Shown here: one piece after another, positions 33,045-41,638 of the stretch
How the letters are laid out: each line of letters starts with the position of its first letter
How positions within the stretch are numbered: the first letter of the stretch is position 1
Made by a program: the position numbers and the translations under genes
NCBI RefSeq assembly: GCF_007829815.1
Contig: NZ_VIWT01000003.1
Location: 124,001 to 188,000, forward strand
Direction of reading: 5' to 3'
Length of the DNA stretch: 64,000 nt
DNA from: Kitasatospora viridis
GTDB taxonomy: Bacteria; Actinomycetota; Actinomycetes; Streptomycetales; Streptomycetaceae
The notes under the pieces: model-generated
Told to the model about the DNA's origin: nothing
Databases searched by the model: none
The model's input: only the letters and a program-made list of their open reading frames with translations

Positions 33045-35876
33045 ATGAAGAAGCAGCGCAACACCGCCCTCAGAGCGGTGACGGCCGCCTTCGCCCTGGC
33101 CATCACGGCCGGCCTCGTCTCCACCACCCCTGCCATGGCCAGCGCCCCCGCCCCCGCCAACACGGCGTCCAGACTCACCGCGGGCTCGCTGCGGATCGGC
33201 CTGAGCTCGAACGGCACGGTCACCAGCCTGGTCGACACCGCCAACGGCCACGACTACGCCAGCACCGACCACCCCGAGCCGCTGATCAAGCTGGTCGCCG
33301 ACGGTGACCAGCAGCTCCCCACCGCGGTCTCGTACGACAAGTGCGCGTCCACCTACACCTTCACCTTCGGTGCCAAGGGGATCAAGGTCGGCGTCAAGGC
33401 GGACTCCAAGAACGGGTACGCGACCCTGGAGGTCACCAGCGTCGACGCCCCCAAGGGGGTGGACGTGCAGACCCTCCTGTGGGGCCCGCTCACCACCACC
33501 ATCACCCAGACCATCGGCGAGACCGTCGGCGTGGTGCGCGACAACGACTTCGCCATCGGCATCCACGGACTCAACGACAAGAGCGTCGGCGGCTGGCCCA
33601 CCGAGGACAACGACCTCAGCTTCCCCGACGGCCCGACCAAGGTGGGCGTCTCCGACTGGCCGTTCGGCTGGTTCAGCGCCTCCCAGACCGACTGGGGCAG
33701 CGTCCTCCAGGCCTACACCTACGACTACACCAAAGCCCGTACCCGAAACCCCGGTTGGAACAACATCACGTCACAGGACGTGCCGGCGCTAACCGGTGAC
33801 GACGCGCAGATCAAGGGCTCCAAGATCGCCCTGTTCGGCACCGCACCCGGCAACGTGGTCACCACCCTGTCCGGGATCGAGACCGGCGAGCACCTGATCC
33901 ACCCCCTCGTCGACGGGCAGTGGGAGAAGACCTCGCAGGGCGCCTCGCAGTCCTTCCTCGTGCTGAACGACCTCAACACCGGCAATGCCGCCCAGGCGAG
34001 CGCGCTCGCCAAGGCGGCCGGGATCCGGACCGTCTACTCGCTGCCGAACTCGGAGGGCCCCTGGCAGTCCACCGGGCACTACGACTTCGACGGTTCCTTC
34101 GGCGGCTCGGACACGCGCGCTGCCGGTCTGGCCGCCACGGCCGCGACGAACGGTGTCTCAGTGGGCGTGCACACGCTCTCCAACACCGTCGACACCTGGG
34201 ACCCGTACGTGAAGTCGGACCCCCAGGGCCTGGCGACCCAGGGCACGGTCAAGCTGACCCGGCCACTGGACGCCTCGTCCAGGACGGTCTACGTCGACGG
34301 CGACTCCCCCTTCAACGGCGGCAACGGCAACGCCCTCCGGATCGGCAACGAGCTGATCAGCTACGGCGCGGTGACCAAGGTGGCCGGCTCCGCCAACGAG
34401 TACCAGATCCACCTCAACGGCCGCGGCGGCTGGGGCACCAAGGCGGCCGCCCACGCCGCGGGCGACGACCTGGCCCGGATGACCTGGTACGCCTACGACC
34501 AGTTCGACGCCGGGATGACGATGCTCCCTGCACTCTCCGACCGGCTGGCGCAGATCTTCAACACCACCGGCATCAAGGCGATGTCCTTCGACGGCCTGGA
34601 GACCGCCACCCTGACCGGCTACGGCACTTTCGCCACCAACAAGCTGGTCAACGGCATGTACCGGGGCATCACGGACACCGACAACTTCGTCTCGGAGGCC
34701 AGCAACCTGCTGCCCGGCACCTGGGACGCCACCACCCGGGTGAGCTGGGGCGAGGGCGCCCACGGGAACACGTACACCGGGTCGTTGCTCGCCCACCAGG
34801 CCTACTACCAGCGCAACTACATGCCCGACATGATGGGTTGGGTCGTCTACAACAACTCCGACACGGTGCTCACCCAGGAGTGGCAGCTGTCCAAGATGGC
34901 GGCCTGGAACGCGGGCGCCGGCCTGCAGACCAGCGTCGGCGCCCTCAAGAGCAGCGGAAACACAGCGGGTGTGCTGGAGGCCTGGAAGCAGTGGGAGGCC
35001 GCCCGCAACGCCCATGCCTTCACCCAGGCGCAGATGGACGCGATGAAGGACGCCGACTCCTACTGGCACCTGGAGAACACCGTGCCGGGCAAGGAGTGGA
35101 ACCTCTACGACGTCGACTACGCGAAGACCCCGGTCACCGCGCCGAGCGGCAACACGACCAGCTGGACCTACAGCAACACCCACCAGGCGCAGGCCCTCCA
35201 GTTCCAGCTGCTGGCCGCGAACGGGGACGTCACCAACCCCTCGTTCACCGTGGGCGGCCAGACCGTGACCTACCCCGTCACCGTGCCCCACGGCGACACC
35301 CTGGTCGCCGACGCCACCGGCACCGCGAAGGTCTACGACCACACCCAGCACGTGCTCAAGACGGTCGCCCCGCAGGGCTCGGTGAGCCTCGCCGCCGGAG
35401 ACCAGACCATCAGCTACCACGCGACCGGGGACAACTCGAACTCCCAGATCCACCTGATCACTTACGGCGCCGCCCAGAAGGTGACCGCCCCGATCACCGC
35501 CGACGCGCCCGCCACCGCCGCCCCCGGCTCCGCCAACACCGTGACCAGCAGCTACACCAACCACGGCACCGACAAGCTGAAGGACGTCCAGCTCACCCTG
35601 GCGGCCCCCAAGGGCTGGACGGCCGTGGCGACTTCGCACACCACGTTCGCCACCGTGAAGCCCGGCCAGACCGTCACCGCCACCTGGACCGTCACCCCGC
35701 CCGCCGACGCCAAGCTCGGCGACTACAACCTGCCCGTCCAGGCCACCTACCAGGACCTGCCGCAGTACTCCCCCGAGGCGATCGCCCAGCTCACCCTGGC
35801 CGCGCCCGCCCCGACCGCCACCGCGACGGAGCCGGGCCTGTTCCTGAACCGGGGGCAGAGCGGCCCGGGCGCGTGA
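33045..35876 (+). CDS. Large secreted protein with C-terminal NEW3-like domain, copy 2
   Basis: A 943-aa paralogue of 28072-30906, nearly identical over the signal peptide, N-terminal domain and NEW3-like end, and more divergent around residues 350-450 (GPWQSTGHYDFDGSF...). The F-D-G-L-E motif and NYMPDMMGW are kept. The ATG follows GAGGAG by 6 bases. The upstream DNA is homologous to that of copy 1 except for 68 extra bases between CCCCCTT repeats. The clustered differences suggest divergence in substrate specificity. It is followed by a terminator and a second ThuA/Gfo-Idh pair. Confidence 0.8.
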   Translation: MKKQRNTALRAVTAAFALAITAGLVSTTPAMASAPAPANTASRLTAGSLRIGLSSNGTVTSLVDTANGHDYASTDHPEPLIKLVADGDQQLPTAVSYDKCASTYTFTFGAKGIKVGVKADSKNGYATLEVTSVDAPKGVDVQTLLWGPLTTTITQTIGETVGVVRDNDFAIGIHGLNDKSVGGWPTEDNDLSFPDGPTKVGVSDWPFGWFSASQTDWGSVLQAYTYDYTKARTRNPGWNNITSQDVPALTGDDAQIKGSKIALFGTAPGNVVTTLSGIETGEHLIHPLVDGQWEKTSQGASQSFLVLNDLNTGNAAQASALAKAAGIRTVYSLPNSEGPWQSTGHYDFDGSFGGSDTRAAGLAATAATNGVSVGVHTLSNTVDTWDPYVKSDPQGLATQGTVKLTRPLDASSRTVYVDGDSPFNGGNGNALRIGNELISYGAVTKVAGSANEYQIHLNGRGGWGTKAAAHAAGDDLARMTWYAYDQFDAGMTMLPALSDRLAQIFNTTGIKAMSFDGLETATLTGYGTFATNKLVNGMYRGITDTDNFVSEASNLLPGTWDATTRVSWGEGAHGNTYTGSLLAHQAYYQRNYMPDMMGWVVYNNSDTVLTQEWQLSKMAAWNAGAGLQTSVGALKSSGNTAGVLEAWKQWEAARNAHAFTQAQMDAMKDADSYWHLENTVPGKEWNLYDVDYAKTPVTAPSGNTTSWTYSNTHQAQALQFQLLAANGDVTNPSFTVGGQTVTYPVTVPHGDTLVADATGTAKVYDHTQHVLKTVAPQGSVSLAAGDQTISYHATGDNSNSQIHLITYGAAQKVTAPITADAPATAAPGSANTVTSSYTNHGTDKLKDVQLTLAAPKGWTAVATSHTTFATVKPGQTVTATWTVTPPADAKLGDYNLPVQATYQDLPQYSPEAIAQLTLAAPAPTATATEPGLFLNRGQSGPGA

Positions 35877-35895
35877 CCGCCTCCGCCTAGGCAAG

Positions 35896-35943
35896 CCGAC
35901 GGGCGGCGCTCGGGACCCTCGCGTCCCGGGAGCCGCCCGTCGG
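35896..35943 (+). terminator. Terminator after secreted protein copy 2
   Basis: The 21-bp arms at 35896-35916 and 35923-35943 pair at 19 positions around a 6-base loop, 20 bp after the stop codon. The site TGACGCTCCGTCA (35948-35960) follows immediately and resembles the one upstream of ThuA 1. Confidence 0.8.
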
Positions 35944-36008
35944 TCTCTGACGCTCCGTCAGGGACCAATCGGCTACTTCCCCTTCCCAGTCCAGAAAGGC
36001 ATCAGCAC

Positions 36009-36767
36009 ATGAGCAAGACGTCCCCCCGCCCGCTCCGGGTCACGGTCTGGAACGAGAACGTCCACGAGACCACCGAACCCGCCATCGCCGCCCGCTACCC
36101 GAACGGCATCCACGGCGCGGTGGCCGACGCGATCCGCGAGCACCTACCCGACGCCGAGGTCGGCACGGCCACCCAGGCCGAGCCGGAACACGGCCTGAGC
36201 GAGAGCGTGTTGGCGCGGACCGACGTGCTCGTCTGGTGGGGCCACATCGCGCACCACCTGGTCGAGGACGAGGTCGTGGAGCGGGTCAAGCAGCAGGTGC
36301 TCGCCGGCATGGGCCTGGTCGTCCTGCACTCCGGCCACCTGTCGAAGATCTTCACCTCGCTGCTGGGCACCACCTGCAACCTTGCCTGGCGGTCGGGCCA
36401 CGACCGGGAACTCGTCTGGACCGTGGACCCGACGCACCCGATCACCCGCGGGGTCCCCAGCCCGATCGTCATCCCGCAACAGGAGATGTACGGCGAGCAC
36501 TTCGACATCCCCGCCCCGGACGAACTGGTCTTCATCAGCTCCTTCAGCGGCGGCGAGGTCTTCCGCTCCGGCTGCACGTTCCGCCGCGGCCACGGGCGGA
36601 TCTTCTACTTCAGTCCCGGCGACCAGGACTACCCCGTCTACTTCCACCCCGATGTGCGCCGCGTCATCGCCAACGGAGCCGCGTGGGCCCGGCAGGACGC
36701 GGGCGAGCGGTCGCTGCCGCAGATCCGGAACCGCGCCACCGGCTGGTTCGAGGAGGAGAACCGATGA
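36009..36767 (+). CDS. ThuA-family protein 2
   Basis: A 252-aa canonical ThuA protein: VTVWNENVHETTEPAIAARYPNG at the start (residues 11-33), VLVWWGHIAHH, GLVVLHSGHLSKIF at the elbow, and GRIFYFSPGDQDYPVYFHPDV near the end. ThuA proteins partner a Gfo/Idh dehydrogenase in oxidative disaccharide or glycoside use. The stop overlaps the next ATG (ATGA). The start lies 8 bases after AGAAAGG. It shares little sequence with ThuA 1, so the two pairs were assembled separately. Confidence 0.9.
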   Translation: MSKTSPRPLRVTVWNENVHETTEPAIAARYPNGIHGAVADAIREHLPDAEVGTATQAEPEHGLSESVLARTDVLVWWGHIAHHLVEDEVVERVKQQVLAGMGLVVLHSGHLSKIFTSLLGTTCNLAWRSGHDRELVWTVDPTHPITRGVPSPIVIPQQEMYGEHFDIPAPDELVFISSFSGGEVFRSGCTFRRGHGRIFYFSPGDQDYPVYFHPDVRRVIANGAAWARQDAGERSLPQIRNRATGWFEEENR

Positions 36768-37822
36768 CGACACCGCTCAGCTTCCGGATCCACCCCCAGG
36801 ACGGACCCCTGCGCGTGGTGCTGGTCGGCGCCGGCGGCATGGGCCGGACCTGGCTGCACACCCTCCAGGCGGCGGACCGGGTCGAGTTGGCGGGCGTCGT
36901 CGACCTGGACGCCGCACTCGCCCGACGAGTCGTCACCGAGGAACTCGGCGAGGCCGCGGGCGCACCGGTCGTCGTGGGCACCTCCCTGCGCGAGGTGGCG
37001 CCGCGCTGCGCAGCGGACGCCGTGATCAACGTGACGGTGCCCGCCGCCCACCTCCCGGTCACCCTGGAGGCCCTGGACCTGGGGCTGCCGGTGCTCGGCG
37101 AGAAGCCGCTGGCCGACGGCCTGGCGGCGGCGGCCACCCTGGTCCGGGCGGCGGAGCAGGCCGGTGAACTGTTCATGGTGAGCCAGAACCGCCGCTACGA
37201 CCGGCACTTGTGGTCGCTGCGCCATCACGCCGCCCAGTTGGGGCCGGTGGGGGTGCTCACCCAGGAGTTCTTCAAGGCACCCCGGTTCGGCGGATTCCGG
37301 GACGCCATGGCGCACCCGCTGATCCTCGACATGGCGATCCACAACTTCGACGCCGCGCGGTTCGTCCTGGACGCCGACCCGGTGGCCGTCTACTGCGAGG
37401 AGTACAACCCGCCGTGGAGCTGGTACGCGGGCGACGCCGCGAGCACCGCCGTGTTCGAGATGACCGGCGGCACCCGCTTCGTCTACACCGGCAGTTGGTG
37501 CAGCGAGGGCCTGGAGACCTCCTGGAACAGCCGCTGGCGCCTCAGCGCCGCAGGCGGAAGCGCCCTCTGGGACGGTGAGACCGCACCGGTCGCCCAGTAT
37601 GCGGACGGCCGGCCGGACGACGCCCGACCGACCGTCCCGCTGCCACCCGCGGAGAACACCGCGGGCGCCCTCGCCGAGTTCGTCGAGGCGCTGCGCACCG
37701 GCCGGGTGCCGATGGGCGAGTGCCACGACAACCTGCTGAGCCTGGCGATGGTCTACGCGGCCATCGCCTCCTCGCGGACCCGCAGCCGCGTCGAGATCGC
37801 CGACGTGCTGGGCAATTGCTGA
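36764..37822 (+). CDS. Gfo/Idh/MocA-family oxidoreductase 3 (ThuB-like)
   Basis: A 352-aa protein: Rossmann motif VVLVGAGGMGRTW, EKP motif VLGEKPLADG, catalytic-region motif LILDMAIHNFDAARFV with Asp and His. The ATGA overlap with ThuA 2 indicates translational coupling. It converges with the beta-propeller gene, seven bases between the stops. Likely substrate: a glycoside or free sugar whose 3-OH is oxidised; not determined from sequence. Confidence 0.9.
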   Translation: MTTPLSFRIHPQDGPLRVVLVGAGGMGRTWLHTLQAADRVELAGVVDLDAALARRVVTEELGEAAGAPVVVGTSLREVAPRCAADAVINVTVPAAHLPVTLEALDLGLPVLGEKPLADGLAAAATLVRAAEQAGELFMVSQNRRYDRHLWSLRHHAAQLGPVGVLTQEFFKAPRFGGFRDAMAHPLILDMAIHNFDAARFVLDADPVAVYCEEYNPPWSWYAGDAASTAVFEMTGGTRFVYTGSWCSEGLETSWNSRWRLSAAGGSALWDGETAPVAQYADGRPDDARPTVPLPPAENTAGALAEFVEALRTGRVPMGECHDNLLSLAMVYAAIASSRTRSRVEIADVLGNC

Positions 37823-37829
37823 CGGATCA

Positions 37830-38819
37830 TCAGCTCCCGGTCTGCTTGGCGAGTTTGGTGTAGCGGCCGCCGAGCAGCCACTCTGCGATGTACAGGTTGC
37901 CGTCCGGGTCGCTCGCCAGGCCGTGCGGGGAGTTGAACTTGCCCGGTTGCAGGCGGTCGGTGGGCACCGGGCGGCCCTCGGTGTCGAGGGCGTTGGGCCA
38001 GCCCGGCTCCTGGGTGACGGCGCCGTTGTCGCCCAGGTAGCCGACCAGTTCGTCGTCGCCGTCCAGCACGGCCAGGCGCGAGTACAGCTCGCCCACGATC
38101 AGGTGGTCGCCGTCGAAGGCGAAGACGCTGGGCGAGTTGAGCACGCCCTGGCCGACGGTGCGGCGGAACGTGCCGTCCGTCCCGTAGACCTGGATCCGCG
38201 CGTTCCCCCGGTCGGCGACGTACAGCTCGGGTGCGCCCCGGCGGGTGTCGAGCGCGATCGAGTGCGGGCAGTCGAAGGGTGACCCGCCCTCCTGGCCGTT
38301 GATGCTCAGCAGGTACCGGCCGTCCCCGTCGAACTTGTGGACCAGGCTGGATCCGTAGCCGTCGGTCACCCAGAGGTCCCCGGTGGCGGCGTCCACCGCG
38401 ACGTCGGTCGGCGCGTAGTGCCCGCCGTCGGCGTACACCTCGGCCGGCGGACGCTCGACGCGCCCCAACTCCCGGCCGTCCAGCGAGTACTTGGCCACGG
38501 CCGGCCCCCAGCCGTCGTCGCCCAGGGTGCCGTCCGGCCGCAGGACGCTCTTCCCGCCCGGATCGGCGATCCACACCGCGTCGCCGTCGATCCGCAGGCC
38601 GTGGCCCTCGCCCAGCCGGACCGGGAAGGAGCGCAGCAGCGAGCCGTCCGTGCCGAGCACCAGGACCAGTGGCTCCCGGGGGTGGAACGTCACCACCTCA
38701 CCGGCATCGGTGACCTGGATCCCGGGATGCGCCCAGCCCGTCCCCGCGAGGGCGGGATCGGGCACCGCCGCCCAGGCGTCGACCCACTCGTACGCGATCG
38801 GGCCACAATCGATTCTCAC
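37830..38819 (-). CDS. NHL-type beta-propeller protein
   Basis: A 329-aa protein built of repeated NHL/SMP-30-like blades (GHGLRIDGDAVWIADPGGKSV, DVAVDAATGDLWVTDGYGSS, SIALDTRRGAPELYVADRGNARIQVY, GLASDPDGNLYIAEW; positions ~72, 138, 187, 299). There is no signal peptide, so it is probably cytosolic. Such propellers bind ligands or act as lactonase-like enzymes; no catalytic set is evident. The GTG start follows AAGGAAG by 6 bases. It is last in a minus-strand operon with two PhyH dioxygenases and an AraC regulator. Confidence 0.83.
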   Translation of the reverse strand: MRIDCGPIAYEWVDAWAAVPDPALAGTGWAHPGIQVTDAGEVVTFHPREPLVLVLGTDGSLLRSFPVRLGEGHGLRIDGDAVWIADPGGKSVLRPDGTLGDDGWGPAVAKYSLDGRELGRVERPPAEVYADGGHYAPTDVAVDAATGDLWVTDGYGSSLVHKFDGDGRYLLSINGQEGGSPFDCPHSIALDTRRGAPELYVADRGNARIQVYGTDGTFRRTVGQGVLNSPSVFAFDGDHLIVGELYSRLAVLDGDDELVGYLGDNGAVTQEPGWPNALDTEGRPVPTDRLQPGKFNSPHGLASDPDGNLYIAEWLLGGRYTKLAKQTGS

Positions 38820-38835
38820 GTCAACTTCCTTGTCG

Positions 38836-39741
38836 TCACAGGTGCAGCGTGCCCTTGAGCGCGCGATGGGCGAGTGGTGAGTGGCCGTGCAGGCGGCGGA
38901 AGGCGGTGCTGAAGGCGCGGACGTCGAGGTAGCCGCAGGCCTGGGCCACCTCCGTCACCGTGGTGCCGGTGTCGAGGAGCAGGACCGCCGCCAGGTCGAG
39001 CCGCTGGCGGCGCAGGGTGGCGATCAGCGAGGTTCCGGTCTCCTGCCGGAACAGCCGCTCGGCGTGACGCTCCGACAGGTGGACGGCGGCCGCGACGTCC
39101 CGGACCGTCATGGGCCGGGACAGGTTGTCGGACAAGTACCGCTGCATCGCCACCACGGCGGGCGACAGCCGACTCACCGCAGGAGGCAGCGCACTCAGGT
39201 CGTCGTCGGCTGCGAAGGCCCGCGCGGTGTCCACCACGAGTGCGGCCCCGAGCCCGGCCAGTGCGGACTCGTACCCGGACCGCACCGGCGCCGCGTGCTC
39301 GGCGAGCACGGTGAGCAGGGACGCCAGCGAACCAGCACGCCGTGACACCGTCGGCCCGGTAGGGTCGGTGAGCCCGGACCACCAGCCCCGCTCGGCGGGA
39401 CTCGGGCCGTGGGGCCCGGCCCGCAGGGTGAAGCTCCAGAAGGCGATGCCCAGGGGGTCGGTGTGGCTCGACTCGATCTCGTGCACGTCGCCGGGCCGGG
39501 CGAGGAAGAGGTCACCGGCACCGACCTCGTGGTGCTCGTCGCCGGTGCTGAACCGCCCGGCGCCGCCGTAGGCGAGGCAGACCTCGTAGAAGGAGTGCCG
39601 GTGCCAGTAGTTGCGCCAGGGCGACGTCGGGTAGAAGCCCCAGCTGAGGAAGTCGGCCTTGAAGGCCCCGGCCTGGCAGGTCCGCAGCACGCCGGACAGC
39701 TCCGTGAGCCGCCCGGCGTTCGCCACGTTCCCCAGGCTCAA
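38836..39741 (-). CDS. AraC-family transcriptional regulator 1
   Basis: A 301-aa protein. An N-terminal cupin-like ligand domain (WHRHSFYEVCLAYGGAGRF; ARPGDVHEIES) is followed by two helix-turn-helices in the last 100 residues (MTVRDVAAAVHLSERHAERLFRQ; VTEVAQACGYLDVRAFSTAFRR). The TTG start overlaps the stop of the upstream dioxygenase gene (TTGA) and has AGGAGG 5 bases upstream, so it is translationally coupled. It probably controls this dioxygenase operon. Confidence 0.9.
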   Translation of the reverse strand: MSLGNVANAGRLTELSGVLRTCQAGAFKADFLSWGFYPTSPWRNYWHRHSFYEVCLAYGGAGRFSTGDEHHEVGAGDLFLARPGDVHEIESSHTDPLGIAFWSFTLRAGPHGPSPAERGWWSGLTDPTGPTVSRRAGSLASLLTVLAEHAAPVRSGYESALAGLGAALVVDTARAFAADDDLSALPPAVSRLSPAVVAMQRYLSDNLSRPMTVRDVAAAVHLSERHAERLFRQETGTSLIATLRRQRLDLAAVLLLDTGTTVTEVAQACGYLDVRAFSTAFRRLHGHSPLAHRALKGTLHL

Positions 39742-40502
39742 CCGGTCCTCCTGCCCGTGGGGTCGACGCCCGCCAGCATCATGCCCTGTCCCAGTGAGTG
39801 GTCGTGCGCGCGGACCGCCGGCGGATCCGCCGGGTCCCGGAACTGCACCAGCCAGGTGGTGCGGGCCTCGTCACTGACGTTGACGCCGGAGGCGTGGACC
39901 GTCAGGTAGGAGAAGAAAAGCACATCACCGGCCTCGGCGGGAAGCGGTACGGCCGCGTCGAACGGCACGTCGGGCAGGTGGTAGCTGCCCTCCTCCACGT
40001 GCTCCAGCGGCCCCTGGTGGTGGTTGCCCGGCACGATCCGGACGCAGCCCTTCTCCTGCGGGGCGTCGTCCAGGTGGAAGATCGCGGCAGCGACGCGGTG
40101 GTGGGTGTGCGGGAAGAACGGGTGGTCCTGGTGCGGCGGGAACGGCGATCCGTTCTCCGGCGGCTTCACGAACAGCTTGGTGTGGTGCAGCTGCACGTTC
40201 GGCCCGCCCAGCACCGCTGCGGCGACGCTGGTGAAGCGCTCGTCCGTCAGCAGCCGGGAGAACGCGGCGGAGTGGAACTGCACGTCGTGCAGGTGCTGCA
40301 GCCGCGTCGGTGCTCCGCCCGCCAGGCCGGCCGCCGAGTCCCACGTCGGATTCTCGTGGCCGCCGACCGTGGCCAGCGCCTCGTGGGCGCACTGGCGGTA
40401 GGCCGCCGCCTCCTCCCGGCTCAGCAGCCCCTTGACGAGCACGTACCCGTGCTCGTTGTAGTGGCTTGCCAGGTCCGTGAGTTCGGCCGTTCGCGAGGTC
40501 AT
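39738..40502 (-). CDS. PhyH-family Fe(II)/2-oxoglutarate dioxygenase 1
   Basis: A 254-aa phytanoyl-CoA-dioxygenase-like protein. The iron ligands are visible as His-x-Asp in PPHQDHPFF and the distal His in TVHASGVN, with an Arg downstream (EARTTWLVQFR) to bind 2-oxoglutarate. The family hydroxylates diverse small molecules. The ATG at 40502 follows GGAGG by 9 bases. It is co-transcribed with AraC 1 and probably with PhyH 2, 153 bp upstream, although a hairpin lies between. The substrate is unknown; in a sugar locus, oxidative demethylation or hydroxylation of a modified sugar is a speculation. Confidence 0.87.
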   Translation of the reverse strand: MTSRTAELTDLASHYNEHGYVLVKGLLSREEAAAYRQCAHEALATVGGHENPTWDSAAGLAGGAPTRLQHLHDVQFHSAAFSRLLTDERFTSVAAAVLGGPNVQLHHTKLFVKPPENGSPFPPHQDHPFFPHTHHRVAAAIFHLDDAPQEKGCVRIVPGNHHQGPLEHVEEGSYHLPDVPFDAAVPLPAEAGDVLFFSYLTVHASGVNVSDEARTTWLVQFRDPADPPAVRAHDHSLGQGMMLAGVDPTGRRTG

Positions 40503-40573
40503 TGTCGTTGCCTCCTCCTGTGAACTGCCCGGCCGGACTGCGGCCGGGCTCGGGAACGACACTAGGTACCGGG

Positions 40574-40607
40574 CCGCCGTCCGCCGTAGACCTGCGACGG
40601 ACGGCGG
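40574..40607 (-). terminator. Hairpin between PhyH 2 and PhyH 1
   Basis: CCGCCGTCCG (40574-40583) pairs with CGGACGGCGG (40598-40607) around a 14-base loop, about 50 bp after the PhyH 2 stop. It may reduce read-through into PhyH 1. The rest of 40503-40655 shows no supported feature. Confidence 0.55.
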
Positions 40608-40655
40608 TGTTCGTGAAACGGACACGCGGCCGGCGGCGACGGACCCGCCACGCGC

Positions 40656-41489
40656 TCAGGCCACCCGACCGTCGAACAGGACCGGGTTGATCGGCGAGTC
40701 GGCCACCTGGCCGGCCTCGACACCGGGGAAGAACCGCTCGATGGCCTGGTACTCGTTGGTGGGCTCGGTGATGCGGATGTCCGCGTCCATGTAGATGACC
40801 GTCATCACCCGCCGCGGCGCCGTCCCGCGGTTCGGTCCCGCGTGGTGGAAGGTCCAGCCGCGGTGGAAGCTGGCGTCGCCGAGGGCGAAGGGCTCGACGA
40901 CGTCCCCGAAGTCCTGCTCGGCCAGGAGTCGCTCCAGCCGTGCCTCGGACTCGTCGGAGATCGGGAGGTCACGGCCGTGGGAGAAGTTGTGGCTGCCCGG
41001 GGCGAAGGCCAGGGGGCCCATGTCCAGCCCGGTCTCCTGGAGCGGCAGCCACAGGGTGACGGTGCGGTCGGACGACAGCGGCCAGTAGTACTGGTCGGCG
41101 TGCCAGGGGGTGATGCCGCCGCCGGGCTCCTTGTAGAGGGCCTGGTCGTGGTAGAGCCGCACGGCGTGCACGCCGAGGAGCCGGGCCGCGATGCCGGCCA
41201 GGCGGCGCGAGAAGACCAACTCCTTGGCCGGCGCGCTCTCCTGCCACAGGTTCTCGATCTGGAGGAACGCCTTGCCGTAGGTGTCGCGCTCGCTCAGCGG
41301 AAGGTGCTGGGTGTTCAGCCGGATCACCTCGGCGGTGATCGTCGGCTCGTACCGCGCGATCGTCTCCGGCGACAGCACCCCGGAGAGGTGGACGAAGCCG
41401 TCCCGGTTGAAGTCGGCGGTCGCGGTCGGCGGCAGGCCCTCGTAGGGGAGGTCCAACTCGTTGGAGGGTGCCTGGGGCATGTCGGTCAT
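40656..41489 (-). CDS. PhyH-family Fe(II)/2-oxoglutarate dioxygenase 2
   Basis: A 277-aa protein. Iron ligands are in TPWHADQYYW (H-x-D) and the distal WTFHHAGPN; the 2-oxoglutarate-binding Arg is in APRRVM. It resembles PhyH 3 (shared R-L-x-H-D-Q-x-L-Y-K and WH-x-D-x-x-YW patterns) more than PhyH 1. It is divergent from AraC 2 across a 149-bp promoter region and is first gene of the minus-strand operon ending with the propeller. Substrate unknown. Confidence 0.87.
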   Translation of the reverse strand: MTDMPQAPSNELDLPYEGLPPTATADFNRDGFVHLSGVLSPETIARYEPTITAEVIRLNTQHLPLSERDTYGKAFLQIENLWQESAPAKELVFSRRLAGIAARLLGVHAVRLYHDQALYKEPGGGITPWHADQYYWPLSSDRTVTLWLPLQETGLDMGPLAFAPGSHNFSHGRDLPISDESEARLERLLAEQDFGDVVEPFALGDASFHRGWTFHHAGPNRGTAPRRVMTVIYMDADIRITEPTNEYQAIERFFPGVEAGQVADSPINPVLFDGRVA

Positions 41490-41638
41490 CTGGGCTCCTG
41501 CTCATCGTGCCTGCGGTGGCGGCGGGTTGCCGGTGCCAACCGTTCCAGGAGACCGAGGGCGGTGCCACGCCCCCGTTGTCCACTTCTGGTACTCGGTTGT
41601 CACTGTTGCCCGGTGGCGGTCCGAGCTAGGGTGCCCGC
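41490..41638. promoter_or_regulatory. Divergent promoter region, PhyH 2 / AraC 2
   Basis: Direct repeats of GTTGTC (in CCGTTGTCCACT and CGGTTGTCACT, about 20 bp apart, roughly two helical turns) lie at about 41573-41605. That is a spacing expected for tandem AraC half-sites. No other signal is clear. Confidence 0.4.
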
